64,000 nucleotides of DNA from Craterostigma plantagineum (lineage: Eukaryota > Streptophyta > Magnoliopsida > Lamiales > Linderniaceae): positions 12,653,501-12,717,500 of the forward strand of contig JAPQWV010000005.1 of NCBI GenBank assembly GCA_027422505.1. The letters are read 5' to 3'. Below are positions 33,785 through 46,708 of the stretch, one piece after another. Positions within the stretch are counted from its first letter, which is position 1, and the number at the start of each line of letters is the position of its first letter. The notes below the pieces were generated by a model. The model saw nothing but the letters and a program-made list of their open reading frames with translations. It was not told where the DNA came from and ran no database searches. The translations under genes and the position numbers were made by a program.

Positions 33785-33789
33785 AAGAT
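33785..33789. repeat. Target site duplication AAGAT, right of solo LTR
   Basis: Exact copy of 31402-31406. Confidence 0.92.
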
Positions 33790-34560
33790 TGAGCGATGAA
33801 TGGTCCTCAGCACTAGGAGGGTTGAGCGGCACCGTGTCTGATGTGGTGGTGAGGAAGGTGAAGAGGGACTCAAGTTGGATGCTCAATCGCCTTGGAGTCC
33901 GTCTTATTAGTCGTATCTCCTCATCTGACTCGGTGTCTGATGAGGTAGCCATGTGAGGGGAAGGTTCACGTGCATCATCCTCACGGGCTTGTTCCATCAC
34001 CTGAGGCTCGTTTGTCTGAATCATGGAGATCAGAGCCTCAGTTTCTGGCGTTGTTGCCAATGGAGGTGAGCTGTGCCCCGTTTCTGCTTCGGGCTGTGCT
34101 TCCTGTATCAGGATCTCCTCAATGGATCCTTGGAACACGCCAACTGTTATGGGCACTTCTGCACCTAGAGGTTGTTGTGGAGCCTCTAGTTCCAACTCTT
34201 CTGCCACAGCGTCAATCAACGTGGCATCTTCATCAGACATTTGCATTTTCCGAGTTGGAGGCTCCTGCTCTAACTCCTAGGCCACCTGGTCTATCAGCTC
34301 GGCCTCGAGGATAGGTGGGTGCTGTTGTTGGGAGGGTCGCATGGAAGTCTGTCGGGGGCCCTCTAATCATCTGTTTAGTAAGATGATTGTCCCGGCAGAA
34401 TCTTTGGTATTCGGCTCCCGAGGGGTCGGCGAGCCGCAGCAACTCGAACGGAATGGCCATGGACGGCTGATCCAAATCCGTTAGCTTCGGGTTACGGAAG
34501 AACTTGAGCCGAGGTGGTTGGTAATTCCCTCCAGGAGGTAGACGAGGTACGATCGAGAAA

Positions 34561-36800
34561 ATTGACAACGAGAAACTAGGTTAATCATCGAGAAAATTTT
34601 CGATCGATCAAAATTATCACTGCACATATTTGCGATCGAGAAATTTTATCGTCGAAAAAGTTATTTTATCGCCGCTAAAATTTTCGACCGCGAACAAAAT
34701 TGAAATCAAAATTATTGTTTGCGATTGTAAGTTTTGCGTTCGAAACTTATATTGCACCTATTTGATCTATTCTGTTCAGTAATCTTTTCGCTCGCATAAA
34801 ATCAAAATTCAATTTCTCGATTGTAATGATTTATTGATCTGCGTTATTATTTTAACGACTAAGTCAAAACTTAGCGATTGAAAATCTTTTACGATGCAAA
34901 CAGTAAATCAATCAAATTGAAGTTCAATTGACACTGTTGCGAGCGAGAAAGTTCTTCGACGCCTTTAATCGTTTAAAAACCCAGTTTAGTCTAACACTAA
35001 ATCAATCTTTAAGAACGCAGAAAATCAAAACAACATATTCCCAGAAAGCTTAGAAAACATCGAAACTATCTTAAATGCAGATTTAACCCAGATTATAGAC
35101 CTAGAATGTTCGTAAATGCTGCAGAGTATCATTGGAGTTTTCAAAATCTGGACAGTCGAGATTTTAACACAGAATCATGCGAAAGATCAAAGAATACAGG
35201 AGCAAACGGAGTTTAAACACACGCAATTCCCTAAAGAATGTCGATTCTACCTTATAAAGACGAAAATCAGTGAAAGAGTGCAAGATTTGAAGAATTTTGA
35301 CTTTCGTCTTTGTGGAAAGAGTTTTTCGCTAGAGAAAAATTTTCGACTGTTGAATTTTGCGATCGAGGGTTTTTGCGCGTATTTAGGGATTTTCGACTGC
35401 AAACATTAATTTTGTTTCAGTGGGCTGATTAGACGTTTTCAATACTTAGCAAATCCTAAGCCCATTACTGTTTGCGATCGAGAAACTTACGATCGAAAAT
35501 TTTCATCTGGTATCTATTTAATTTTCGCTCGACAAATTGGAAGCAAAAATTACCATTTGGTCCCAATTCAATTTTCGCTCGAGAAACTGCGATCGAAAAC
35601 TACAAGATTCGCCCAAATTTTTTGATAGTAAGTTTTTCTATGATTTCAGATTGACCCTAAGTTCAAGTATAGACCACATAATTGCCCCCCCTATGTATGA
35701 AAATAACTGCAATTAACTCCCTGTAATTCATGTTGGTGACATCTGGCTCCATATTCAAATTTTGTAAATCTGCAATCCTTAGAGCAAACAATGTCAAGGA
35801 TATTAGAGTTAATTTTTGGAAGCAATTTTTTTCTATTTAGGTTCGCCCTGAGGCATTTTCAAGATAAGTTGGTGAAATTCAAATTCATAAAACACGTTAA
35901 CGATCAAAATATTTAACCGTCCAAAATTTAAACCAATGCCGTGCACTCCAAGTCGTAGTTAATTCTTGAAGTCTTCCTCATTGTTCTGCAATACATAGAG
36001 AAAGATCGTTGGAGAAGTTCACTGCGTGCTGCTCCTCTTTCCAGCCATTCTGACGAGTGTACGAGATTATCGATGGAGAAGTTGACAGCAAGATCCATGC
36101 CCCCTTTTTAAAGATTTTGAGATTGAGATAATCGAGAGGCAGGTTCTTTTGGTCTGCTTTTTGTGCGTTGAGCATTCCTCGTGTGCGTTTTCCACCTTCT
36201 TTTGTCATCTTTTTCTTTTTCGTCTCCTTTTTCTCCCCCTCCTTTTCTCGATTGAACATCCAGTCAAAAGTTTAGATAGTCGGTTGAAGGCTCAAAGGGT
36301 TTTCAAATGAAGAAAAGGAATTTGGAGAAGGCTAAAAAATGGACGACTAAAGGCTATGTTAAAGGATTGAAAAGTATATATTTTTGGCTAAGTGAGGAAT
36401 TTTCTAAGTGCCCTAATCATTTTCCTAACGTTCTAACGCAAGGCGAGTATGAGACCAAGAATCACTAGTTAAGATAAGCAATGATTGTGTGACTCGCTCA
36501 AGAATAGATCCGTCGAAAGAAATAAAAGGCTAGAAATCTCACTCATATAAAGTGGTTTTGTGTCTAGTGGAGTCTACGAAAGAACTTTAGACACAAGAAT
36601 ACAACTTATGACTGACAAAATTAAGCAATTAATCAGTTGCATGTCAGGGAGATTCATACATGACTTAGATCGAGCATCCTAAAGATATCGTCATTCCCCT
36701 AATATTAATATAAAATATTTCACGCAAGATATAGCATTAAAGTATAGAAAACACATAATATAGAACATGTAAAAGCACATAGGAGCACGTAAAGCACAGA
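34561..36800. other. Non-coding retroelement-derived interval rich in CGATCGAGAAA motifs
   Basis: From 34561 to about 35640 the sequence is full of CGATCGAGAAA / TTTTCGA motifs like those in the leaders of copia 1 and 2, but it is not an obvious copy of them. From 35640 to 36800 it becomes AT-rich, lies downstream (minus strand) of the copia 2 RNase H, and shows no LTR start. No gene is supported. Confidence 0.5.
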
Positions 36801-39800
36801 TTACGGAAGATTCAACATGCCTAATTTTCCGACAAGGAAATGGAACCATTTTTCATCCAAAGCCTTGGTGAAAATGTCAGCTAGTTGATATTCCGTGTTC
36901 ACAAAATACATGTCAATCATGCCTTTTTCTACGTGATCTTTTATAAAATGATATCTAATATCTATGTGTTTTGTGCGTGAGTGGTGAACTTTACACGTAA
37001 TCGCAATGGCACTTTGGCTATCGCTATAAATGTGTATATTATTTAAATTGTACCCATAGTTGCAAAGTTGAGTCTGCATCCATAGCATTTGCGAGCAACA
37101 GCTGGCAGCCGCGACGTATTCCGCCTCAGCCGTCGATGTTGAGATGCAGTTCTGCTTCTTGATGGAACTTATTCAGAATATCCTTGATGTATTTAGTCTG
37201 ACTTTTGAAGATGCCATCTTTAAGCTGCCTGACTTGGAGTCCCAAGAAGAATTGCATCTCTTCCATGTGACTCATTTCAAATTTGCTTTTCATCAAATCT
37301 CCAAATCTCTTGCATAACCGTGAATTTGTTGATCCGAAGATGATGTCGTCTACATAAACTTAGGCGATCATCAAGTCTTTGTCTTGCCATTTTATGAAGA
37401 GGGTCGTATCGATTGTTCCTCGGATGATCCAGATTTCATGAGGAAATTGCTCAGGACATCATACCAAGCATGTGGAGCTTGTTTCAGTCCGTAGAGAGCT
37501 TTGTCCAATCGATAGACGTGATCGGATTTTCTTGATAAACAAAGCCTTCAGGCTGAGCTAGACTTTCTCCTTTAACACGCCATTGAGGAAGGCGGTCTTC
37601 ACATCCATTTGATAGACTTTGAAGTCTTTGTGAGTCGCATAAGCCAAGAAAATGCGGATGGCTTCGATTCGGGCAACATGAGCATGGGTCTCGTCGTAGT
37701 CAATGCCTTCCTGTTGATTGTATCCCTTCGCAACCAGCCTTGCTTTGTTCCGAATCACTTCCCCATCTTCATTCTTTTTGTTCTTAAACACCTCATTTCG
37801 TCCCGATAATTGTTTTCCCATGCGGACGGGGTACTAAAGTCCACACTTGAAGACGTTCGAATTGGTTGATCTCATGTTGCATAGCTATTACTCAATCCAG
37901 GTCTTTGAGTGCGTCTGCTACCTTGGTTGGATCATTTTGCTTAAGAAGCAGCTGAAAAGACTGTGTTGATGGCGTGTCCGTATTCCACTCGAAAGATCAC
38001 CAATAATCTGATCAACCAGATGTGCTCGAGTCCACTTTCGCTCATGTGGTAGGGCTGAAGTAGATGCATCAGCCATTTGTGGACCGAGATTTCTAGAAAT
38101 CTCAGGTTGTTCATTAGGTTGAGGTAAGTCTGATTCTTCACTTGAATTGAGCGATTCTGATGAGACTTCCTCATTGACTATGGTAGGTTCTTCAGTGATC
38201 TGCGGAAATTCTGTGTCGGGTGAGGTGGGGACATTTGAAGAGCTTGGTACATCGGCCTCGTCGAGTGGGGGATCCACTAAAGGTGTAGCAGTAATAGTGC
38301 CAGGCCGATATACGGGCTCAAAGAGAGACTCTAAATCCTCCAACGCAAGTCTCAGAGCTTCTTCTGACGCTGAATCCTGAGTTGTTGCCATTTGCTGTTG
38401 GTTTGGTGCCAACACACCAGTGAATACGGGTTCTGAACTGTTATATTCAAAAGGCATTTGGTTAGCTACGGGTTCTGGACTGATGTGACCAGAAGCCATC
38501 GAGTTTGGCATGGTCCTGAACTGAGGTGTGCAGGAGCCATCTCTGCCACTTCGTGGAAAGTGACATTGTAGCTTTCTTTGATTGAACGGTTGGACTTGAT
38601 GTATACTCGGTACGCCTTTGAAGTTGATGAATACCCGACGAATGTGGCTTCGAATGCTTTAGGGTCGAACTTAGCACGTTGCTCTCTGTCGTTCGCCACA
38701 AATCACTTGCACCCGAAGACCTTGAAGAATGAAATATTAGGTACTCGCTTGTTTATTATTTCGTACGGAGTCTTATCGAAGTGCTTGTGAACCACCATTC
38801 CGTTCTGAGTGAAACATGCGGTATTTACTGCTTCAGCCCAAAGGAAGTGTGGGAAGCCAGAATGAATCAGCATCGTACGTGCGGCTTCCACTAGAGTTCG
38901 GTTCTTCCTTTCAACGACACCGTTCTGTTGAGGCGTCTTAGTGGCTGAGAATTGCTGACTAATCCCAAGCTTTTGATAAAATTCACTGAGGTACTTGTTC
39001 TTGAACTCAGTGCCGTTATCCGTTCTGATGACTTGGATGGTTTGTTGCAGCAAATTCTGAGTAGCGTTCACAAAACTGATTATCAAGTCCCTTGTCTCAT
39101 CCTTAGTTCAGATGAACTTCGTCCATGTGTAGCGAGAGTAATCATCAACGATAACTGGCACGTACTGTGCCCATTAATACTCTGTGTCTACATAGGTCCA
39201 CAGAGGTGCATATGTAGCAATTCCAAAGGACGTGAGGTAGAGGCAACTAGCTTGACATGATGAGACGCTCGCTTTATTTTTTCTAGTTGACATGCCGAAC
39301 ATTTATGCTCTTTTTGTAGAATTATGGTTGGTAAACCATGAACCAACTTTTCGTTGAAAGTCGTTGAAGAGCTTTGATGTTTAGGTGAGACACACGTTGA
39401 TGCCATAAGCTGTTCCTCTGAATTGTAATTTGGGAGATGAGGCAAACAGATGTCAGGGTCCGCACTCGCGTAGATTAATCGTGTACAGATTTGATTTCCG
39501 AAGTCCTTGGAGGACTTCTTTGTTCTGACTGTCCAATATTCTGCACCGGTCAGCATGAAAGACCACCTGGAATCCTTTGTCACAGAACTGGCCTATGCTG
39601 AACAAGTTATGGCAGAGACCTTCGACGTAGGACACATCCTTGATAGTAAGATTTTCCAGAATTATGTCTCCGAGGCCACGAATTGGAGCCGAATCGTTGT
39701 TCCCAAATCTGACTTTACCATTCGGTCGGTCTTTGTAGTTGATCAGCAGCTCTTGTATTCCCGTCATGTGTGTGGAGCAACCAGAGTCGAGGTACCACAC

Positions 39801-39840
39801 ATGATGAATCTGCAAAAACAAATTAAAGAGCTTTAGGTAC
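36801..39840 (-). pseudogene. Copia 2 pol: protease, integrase, RT, RNase H (degenerate)
   Basis: Minus strand, in order: protease with WYLDSGCSTHMTG (39821-39453), GAG-pre-integrase region, integrase with RTDNGTEF and TPQQNGVVERKNRT (39086-38703), acidic linker (38511-37918), and RT beginning [14 protein letters not shown] (37821-37558). A stop lies directly before the RT active site YVDDIIFGST (about 37350), then KYIKDILNKF. The sequence then jumps near 37140 to RNase H (STAEAEYVAAASCC, SDSQSAIAI, HIDIRYHFIKDHV), ending at GKLGMLNLP (36801). About 200 residues between the RT thumb and RNase H are missing, and there are several frameshifts. The protein resembles SIRE/Maximus-type copia (from memory). 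No 3' LTR was found downstream. Confidence 0.87.
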
Positions 39841-40987
39841 CCACTTATAAATGGATCCTCTCAGATTAGCAGATTTCTTCTCAGGTTCAGATATGTTTCC
39901 TAAATAGTGTTAGTAGGAGCTTTAACAACTCAAGTCAATCGCGAAGACGTTGAGTTGGGTTTGCCCTTTGTAGACGGCTTGGCCTTTTTGGCTTTCGTCT
40001 TTTTAGGCGGAGATTTAGGAACCCATTTAGGATGAACCTTGCAGGGAAGATTAATTTCAGCGCGAACAAATGCTTTAGTAGGCTTGAGTGTGGAAAAGAT
40101 CTTTTTATTGGATAGTCTCCTAAGGTGCTTGGGGGATTCGATCTTAACGGGATACGTTAGGTGAGAACAAGCTGAATAGCGCCATAAGCTTTCTTAATGG
40201 CTGGATCTTGTTTCCTACGCATCTTCCTAGAGGCATTTGTCTTAGAATGATAATTTTTATTGCTGAAGTAGAGCCTATTTCGATAGTGCTTCTAAAAGTG
40301 GTAGGCTGAAGAGAGCATGTAGAAGCAATTATTTTGAGAGAAGAAACGGCTCATTTATTTCTACTAGTGTCTTTGATTTGTACAGAAGGAGATTTATTCT
40401 TTGAAGAATTCAAAACTACGGGCTCCTTCTCTATTTTTAAACTGGACACTCACACCTTCGACTCTAATGTTGGCCCTACACTCCCTGTAGACGTAAGTGA
40501 AACAGGATTAGAGTTAGAAATTTTTAAAGTATTATTTTTACGTTTTTGATCTTTTGAAGGTGATTTTTCTTTCTTCACGCTTTTTAGATTGATTTTGTCT
40601 TTTGAAGGAGATGCATGAGAAATGGCTTTTGTGATGGAGGAAGCTTTGAGATTTTCCCTCTCTTTTAGAAATCTTTTCTTTTGAGCTTCAAATTCCTCTC
40701 TTTCTCTCTTTCCAAAGAGGCTCTTAATCCCTCTATTTTCTTAACAATAGGGGGTATGTATAGAGAATTTTCAGAATGGTGAAATTTCACTTCCTCTGAT
40801 TTAGAACGATCTTCGGGAAGATAAATTCATTCAAAGCTTCAGCCCTTGGGAAGTTCCCTAGTTTTGTCACTTTGATTCAATTCGGTGTAAGAAAAGGGAA
40901 ATTCAGCCCTAGTCTTGGCTTTTCTCTTGGCTTCTTCTTCCGCATCTATTTCTTTTGCGTTAGTAATAGCCATGAGATTTGTTAGTC

Positions 40988-42991
40988 CTAAACCCATGTA
41001 CTTATATCGTAAAGTTGTTTACAGTCAACTTTCGTCAAGCAACGTGGATTCTCAAAGCCTAACCCAAACTTATAATCATAAAATTCTAAGTCTTTGGGCT
41101 GGTTCAAAAATATAGTTTGATCAGTTTGATCCCTTTTTACAAGAAGATCTTCTAATTTCTTAACGTTAGCGTATAGTTTCTTACGCTCTTCTCCTAATAG
41201 AGCAAAATTATTTTCTACCGTTAATTTGGCGGCTTTACAGGTATCTAGATATCTAATAAGTTCACAAACCTTAGCGTTTGATTTATCTAAGTTAGCTTCT
41301 ACGTTGGTGACCTTAGTAGTAGCTTCCGTTATCCTACAATTGAGGTCAGCTTTTTCATTGAGATTTCTAACCAAACAATTGTAGTTATTTTCTAACCTGT
41401 TTTCTAGTTCCTTAATTTTTACGTTATGTTGCTCTATCTGAGGCTTTGTAGTCTCACTAGAATGTAAGCTCTTAGTAAGTTCTTCAATTTTTGAACTAGA
41501 GCTCCTAAGTTCTGATTCGAGGCTAGTAATTTTCTCCTGAGACTTAGCTAGTTTCTTCTCTACTTCCTTTACGCTTTTCTGCTCGTTACATGTTAGTGTA
41601 TGCTAGTTGATACGATTCTAACATGGTCATCAATGTGGAAGGAGAAATTACCTCCTGAGACGGTTCTGATGCTTGGTCATCGTCCGTCTGATTTGTGATT
41701 TCGGCGTCTGAATTTTCGTCTAGGCGGGCTATGAGGGATAGACTATCCTCCTCAGAGCTTGACTTGTCTTCGAGCCAGTGGTCTTGTTCTGCCATTAGAG
41801 CTACTCCAGCTTCCTTCTACTTTGTGAGTTGAAGCTTCTTGGAGTAGTAGTTTGCATCTCTCTTCTTTGGGAGAGTGCATTCTCTGGCATAGTGGCCTGG
41901 TTTGCCACAGCTAAAGCACTTGGTCGGCTCTTTGGTGTTCTTGACCTCGGAAGTCTCAGGTGCACGTTCCTTGTTCTTTGAGCTTGAGGTCCGAAGTCGG
42001 TTGGCTGATGATGAGGACTTCTTCTTGAAGTATTGCTTGCTCATCATTTTTCCAATTAGTGCCAACTGTTTTCCTAGTGCTTTGATATTTGGCTCAACGT
42101 CAGATGTTGATTCATCTTCCGACTCTGAAGGGGTCGGAGGCCTAATGATCTTCTCTTTTCGTGATTTTGAGCTTCTCTTCTCTGAGACTAGGGCAATCGT
42201 GTCGTCGATAAGATTGCCCTTCTGCTCATTCTGAATCTCGCCTATATCTTCCTCGTGCTGTGCGAGATTGTCGAACATGGCGTGGATATCCAACTCCTCA
42301 AGGTCTTTATTCTGTCAGATTTGAGCGGATATCTTTTTCCATTCTGAGGGCAGAGAGGAAAGAAATCGGATGTTTGTTTCCATGTTTGTCTTAGTGATTT
42401 CTATTTTCCTCATCTCATTCAAGAGTGTGAGATATCTTTGATAGAGATCATGTAGGCACTCCTCGGGTTTAGCTCTGAAAGTGTCGTAAGCTGTGAGAAT
42501 ATTTGCCTTCTTGGCCTTGATACCGACTTCTGTTCTTTGCAATCTTGTGCAGCTCATCCCACATTCCCTTAGCTGTTGGAATGCTATGGATCTGTCAATA
42601 GATGTTCTTTGGGATCCCCTGTATAAGAGTGTTCTTGGCTATCAGTTCAGCCTTTGCTCTCACTCTTTCCTCCTCAGTGTATTCCCTAGGCTCTTTAAGT
42701 CGCCTAGAGGCGGGAATTGGAGGATTAGCGGGTGTTGTCGTAGGGTACATTTACCCAAAACTGAGCTGGACCTTGTTCAAGTGATGAGAGAAGGTTGTCG
42801 GACTGTTCCTTCAGCTCAATGAAGTTCAGAAAGCGGCTTCGCCATACTCTGTATTCGCCTCTTTTAAGTATCGGTGGACGGTTGTCATTACCAAGCGAGT
42901 AAGCATCCATGTTGTTTTCTTGAGTTGATGTAGGATCTTCGTTTGTTGTTTTGAGAGTTTGGACTGATGTTATGTGCTTCACAAGTAGCAA
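40988..42991 (-). pseudogene. Copia 2 gag with CCHC knuckle and coiled coil (degenerate)
   Basis: Gag builds the virus-like particle and binds RNA. On the minus strand: N-terminal Gag (YRVWRSRFLNFIELKE, 42991-42725), a middle Gag segment (LHDLYQRYLTLLNEMRKIEI, 42557-42315), then a lysine/serine-rich part with one zinc knuckle CFSCGKPGHYAREC (42293-41817). An acidic stretch (41795-41586) and a long heptad-rich coiled coil ending GLGFENPRCL (41374-40988) follow. The large Gag with C-terminal coiled coil is typical of SIRE/Maximus copia. Several frame breaks separate these parts. From 40988 to 39840 only degraded linker coding (WVPKSPPKKTKAKKAK near 40000) can be read. Confidence 0.85.
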
Positions 42992-42999
42992 ATTAGTTA

Positions 43000-43929
43000 G
43001 TAGCGTTTGATTCTAAAGTGGTCGAGAATTATTTTCGATTCAATCTTTAGGGTTTGATCGAAAATAATTTTGTCGAGATAATATGTATTCGTTACTGTTC
43101 TCGTGCGAGAAAAGTTTGTCAGCGAAAAATTTTACGAGCGAAGAAAATTGCTCAAAATCTTCCAATCAAAAAAAATTTGGATCGTGAATTTATTTTGAAT
43201 GCAAGAAACAGTACGTCAAGTAAGTTTCTCGCTTGGTCAAAATAAATCCGTTGACTGGAAAAGTTTTTCAACCGTAAATGATTTTCGCTAGGTCAAGCTT
43301 TAATAGTTTGACCGAAAATGATTTTCGCTAAGTAATGCTCGAGAAACTTTTCTACTAAAGTCGTTCTTGGTAAAGACGACTTTAGGCCTGACTTAGTATT
43401 CTGATCGAGAAAAATTTTCGCGCAGAGTTTTTCGATCGAGAAATTAACCTGATCGAAAAACTTAGCGAGAAAAATTGAAATTATCGCAAAAAAAGCACAG
43501 AATACAATTAACACTGATTCAAGCAAAAACGATGAATTCGAAAATGAAATTACAGGTAATTGCTCATAATCAGATGATGAATATGCACGAACACACAATT
43601 AAACACATTAGAAAGCAAAACATGTCGATTTTGATCAAAATCAAAATGTGTTCTAAACAGTTCTTCGCGCGAACAGCAGTCGCTCAAATCCGATCGACTC
43701 TGCTAAATCGAAGTTCAAACAGCTACGAATCTAATCGCAATCAATGTATATCACTAAAACGAGCACAGAAACATCAAATTCAAACCAATTAAGCACAGAA
43801 TTGAGCTATTATATCGAAATTGAAATTCGCGCCAAACTGTTCTTCAATAGAACAGTACCAGAATTCAAATTTCGATCCAATTCTAACAATTTTCGATTCA
43901 AAACAGAACGAATCTGCTCTGATACCAAT
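43000..43929 (-). mobile_element. Copia 2 leader and primer binding site
   Basis: The minus-strand primer site TGGTATCAGAGC (plus 43916-43927) follows the LTR after two bases. The leader down to about 43000 is rich in palindromic TTTCGATCGAGAAA-type motifs and matches the copia 1 leader at 4031-5000. No gene is present. Confidence 0.85.
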
Positions 43930-44277
43930 TGTTAGGTCCTGATTTATCAACTCCTAGATCCTAGACTTGAATCCTAAGGAAATCGATTAGAATTATAGAG
44001 AATGAGATTTCGATCGAAAACCTTCGTTGAGAGCTTCGAGAGAGAATTCGTGTAGTGAGAGAATGTTTTCTGATTTTCTCTCATTAGAATTGGATTAGCA
44101 AGCCTTTCGGATCAATTGACTAAAATTCTCTCTAAGCATATGTTTGTACATCTATTTATACCAAACATACTTTGTTAAATAACAAACCAAGTCCTAATGT
44201 AAGGACAAATACAATAAAAGCCCCTAATCACAAGGACAGCTAATAAAATCAAAGCACAACTAAAATCTTATTCTACA
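43930..44277 (-). repeat. 5' LTR of copia 2 (348 bp, minus strand)
   Basis: It spans TGTTAGGTCCTG...TTATTCTACA on the plus strand, with ends inverted as TGT...ACA. A sense-strand TATA box lies at about 44150-44165. It is homologous to 5001-5350. It borders copy C of the long-ORF element at 44278; GAACC there is the expected right target duplication, but the other LTR is missing. Confidence 0.87.
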
Positions 44278-45556
44278 GAACCAGACAACTTCCCTTGGCG
44301 AATTTGAGTCTGGCTCTTCGAGGACCTCCACCCAACCAGTCCAAACAACCACAACCCCTCGTCCTCAAGATCCTCAGGTCTACATCGACAAATACATACT
44401 ATAAGCGGAATGGATGACGAGAACAGAGACAGAAACAGAAACCCGCCCGAGAATTGAAAACGTCAGAAATATTTTAAGAGCGACGGCGTCAGACTTCGTT
44501 GCATCGAGCGAGAAGAAGAAGAGCAAGGAGAAAACCCTGAAGCAAACCTCCTTCGACATCAAGTGCCCGAGAGACCAACGCCGGGTTACGAGTTCATAGA
44601 AACTCGTTGGAGAAACGCGAAGATCAAGGCACCTTTCCTTGAAGACTATTATCCAAGGATCTGGCGGAAGGAGGAAGAAATAAAGGGAGTCAACGAGCTG
44701 AATCTTCGAGGTCTTGAGCACCTAAGAGGAACGCCCAAGGGTCTTCGCCATCAGATCATGCTCTGGCTCAGGAAGAGGTGGAATGACGACAGAACAATAC
44801 AAAAATACCTCAGAGCTCAAAAGGCCATCTGCGACATCAACGTAGAGTGCGGGATGGGAAGATACGTAGGCCCTATCTATGTGATCGAGAGGTACGATAG
44901 GTCTACTGATAGATTTACAGAAGCCGATCTTCCTTTCTTTCCATTGGGCAAACTGAACAAGTTGTACAACTTATATCACAACAAATTCATCCTCGACACT
45001 CGCGAAAGACGTGAAGGATACAGAGCTATAAAAGAATGCATGCTGAGGCAGATCAAGTTCTACGCTTCACACGATTTTCAAATGGCCTTCGAAAGCAATA
45101 TAAGCAAAGTAAACTTGACACAGCCTGATAATAGGTACAAGGATCTTGATCAATTCGGCGAAGATTACATCTTCCTTGAACCACAACCTGCGATCACATA
45201 CCTACAACGAACAAAAAATCAGATGCATGCATTCCTATTATCAGAAGCTACCAAGTTCTCTGATGGAAACAATGCATATAATCCTAAAACAACTCAGGAT
45301 AAGACAAGAGACGGCTCCTGACGATACAATACTCAAAGGGACAGAACTTCCAGAACAATCTGTTCTGGATAAAATCATCCAAGGCATCCTAGGATTGAAT
45401 CGTGCTCAGAAACGACATTAGACAGTTCGAGCACGCCCATGGATTTAGAAAGACATAGCTCACAGAGAACCTCCACCTCCTCCTCGCTCGAAGAAGAAGA
45501 AGAAATGAAGACTTAGATGATAGGCTTCATTGTATTTTGGACACTTAGGGGGAGAA
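44278..45556 (+). pseudogene. Long-ORF LTR-element protein, copy C (C-terminal third)
   Basis: This corresponds to copy A from about 7621 to 8926: PRPQDPQVYIDKYIL, the E/K-rich stretch, GYEFIETRWRNAKIKAPFLE, GRYVGPIYVIERYDRS, NLTQPDNRYKDL and the C-terminal EQSVLDKII. Frames change near 44560 and 45300. The central part (44563-45321) is open for 252 codons. Part of it, LNLRGLEHLRGTPKGLRHQI, is missing from copy A but present in equivalent form in copy B. The upstream two thirds were displaced by the copia 2 insertion and are not found in the window. Confidence 0.75.
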
Positions 45557-45920
45557 TGTCAGGAATATTTTAGAAGTGTCCAAAATATTTATTCTAAGTC
45601 TTTGTATTTCACTTTGATGTATTCAATTTTGTTATTCCATTTAAGATGGGTTGATAGGTTGTAATGGGTTTGTTAGGGCCCAATGGGCTTAATACCTTTC
45701 CAAGGTATTTAAGCTTAAACCCTAACAACTTTCTAATCTAAGTTTCCATTTGCTAAATTATTTCACGTACGCAAAACTCTCTAAAGCCTCCAAACACTGT
45801 TCAAGTCCTCAACGAAGGTTTTAATCTTTATCAAAGTGTTCTTGGATAATCTTGATTTACAGCATGCGTGCTTTGGTGTGCTTTTACTGCTTTTGTGCTT
45901 TGCATGCTTGCCTGCCTAAC
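45557..45920 (+). repeat. 3' LTR of long-ORF element copy C
   Basis: It follows the polypurine tract TTAGGGGGAGAA, begins TGTCAGGAATATTTTAGAAG and ends near TGCCTGCCTAAC. It is homologous to 8927-9190 and shows the full length of about 364 bp. Confidence 0.7.
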
Positions 45921-46181
45921 TCGTGCTATTAGTTTGCTTGCGTATGTTTTTATTTTGTGCGTATGGACCGTGACATTTTCTTTTGCAGATGTTTAAGTTC
46001 AGACCTTGTTATGGCTATGTACTATTTTCGTAGTACTTTGAATAGTTTAATCGCTATTCTATTTGTGTTTACTCTAACCATCTTTTAATGTTTGGTGGTT
46101 GAGTAGGATTTGCCTTTAGGGGGAGTTCTACTACGACTAACTTCTGCTTTAGTTTTGGGAAGAAAGATAAAAGAGGGACAT
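45921..46181 (+). mobile_element. 3' end of another copia-type internal region (relic)
   Basis: It contains TTTAGGGGGAG and ends with an A/G-rich polypurine tract (AGAAAGATAAAAGAGGGACA) directly before an LTR start at 46182. No coding is left. The layout resembles SIRE-type elements (low certainty). Confidence 0.4.
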
Positions 46182-46356
46182 TGTTAATGTTGAGACTTCA
46201 ACATTGGCAATGTTGGGAGAACATTCTAGTCAACATTTGTTGGCCGAGAATGTCTCCTAACTCATTTTTATCTTTCATACCCAAAACATGTTTAATTCGG
46301 TTCTTGTCTATTTTTAGTGTTTTGGAGAACGATTGGGAATTGATCAAAATAGTGTG

Positions 46357-46708
46357 TATTGCAGCTCAAAGATTTGGGATGCGTATAACTTGTTTGACAA
46401 ATTGAGAGAAAGAATCGAGAGAAAACTCAAGAGCTGTAAAACTGAAAAATAAGCTAATCAATTAAGTTACTGTTGAGCTCGCGCCTTTATACAACAACTA
46501 ACGGTTAACAACTAAAAGACTAAGATACCCTTATGAATTAAAATTACATAAAAGCCCTTTAAATATACTAAGTCATCAGCGCAGCTGACTTATTCTAATT
46601 AGAAAAGAGTAATGCTTACTCTAATTAGAATAAGATAAGACTTATTCTAATTCGAATAACGGTAAGACTTATTTTAATTCGAATATGTCTTATCTGGTAA
46701 TTCCAATA
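46357..46708 (-). repeat. 3' LTR of copia 3
   Basis: Matches 50630-50980; bounded by GTGTG on the left and the polypurine tract complement CGCCCCCGCAAG on the right. Confidence 0.93.

Larger units (their letters stand above)
29690..34560 (-). pseudogene. Long-ORF LTR-element protein, copy B (split by a solo LTR)
   Basis: This is the minus-strand homologue of copy A. From 34568 downward it starts within the N-terminal third (YQPPRLKFFRNPKLTD aligns with copy A FTPPKLRYLQKGKTE). An acidic linker to about 33790 follows, then the solo LTR insertion (31407-33784). It continues at 31406 through 31282-30812 (INPYTIPITQLHDIL, cf. copy A PYTMPILQIFDIV) and 30554-29811 (NPHEFLDKYIFE; YYVIERVDR; SESDLPYLPAEEVYNLY). 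After a frameshift near 29811 the match runs through EGLYRFMVRQVKYF to about 29690. The N-terminal ~190 residues, 3' end and both LTRs are missing. The junction at about 34556 is with sequence resembling copia leaders. Confidence 0.75.

Noticed and set aside
34561..36800. 3' LTR of copia 2
   Set aside because: No sequence resembling TGTTAGGTCC...TTCTACA was found, so a 3' LTR is not claimed.
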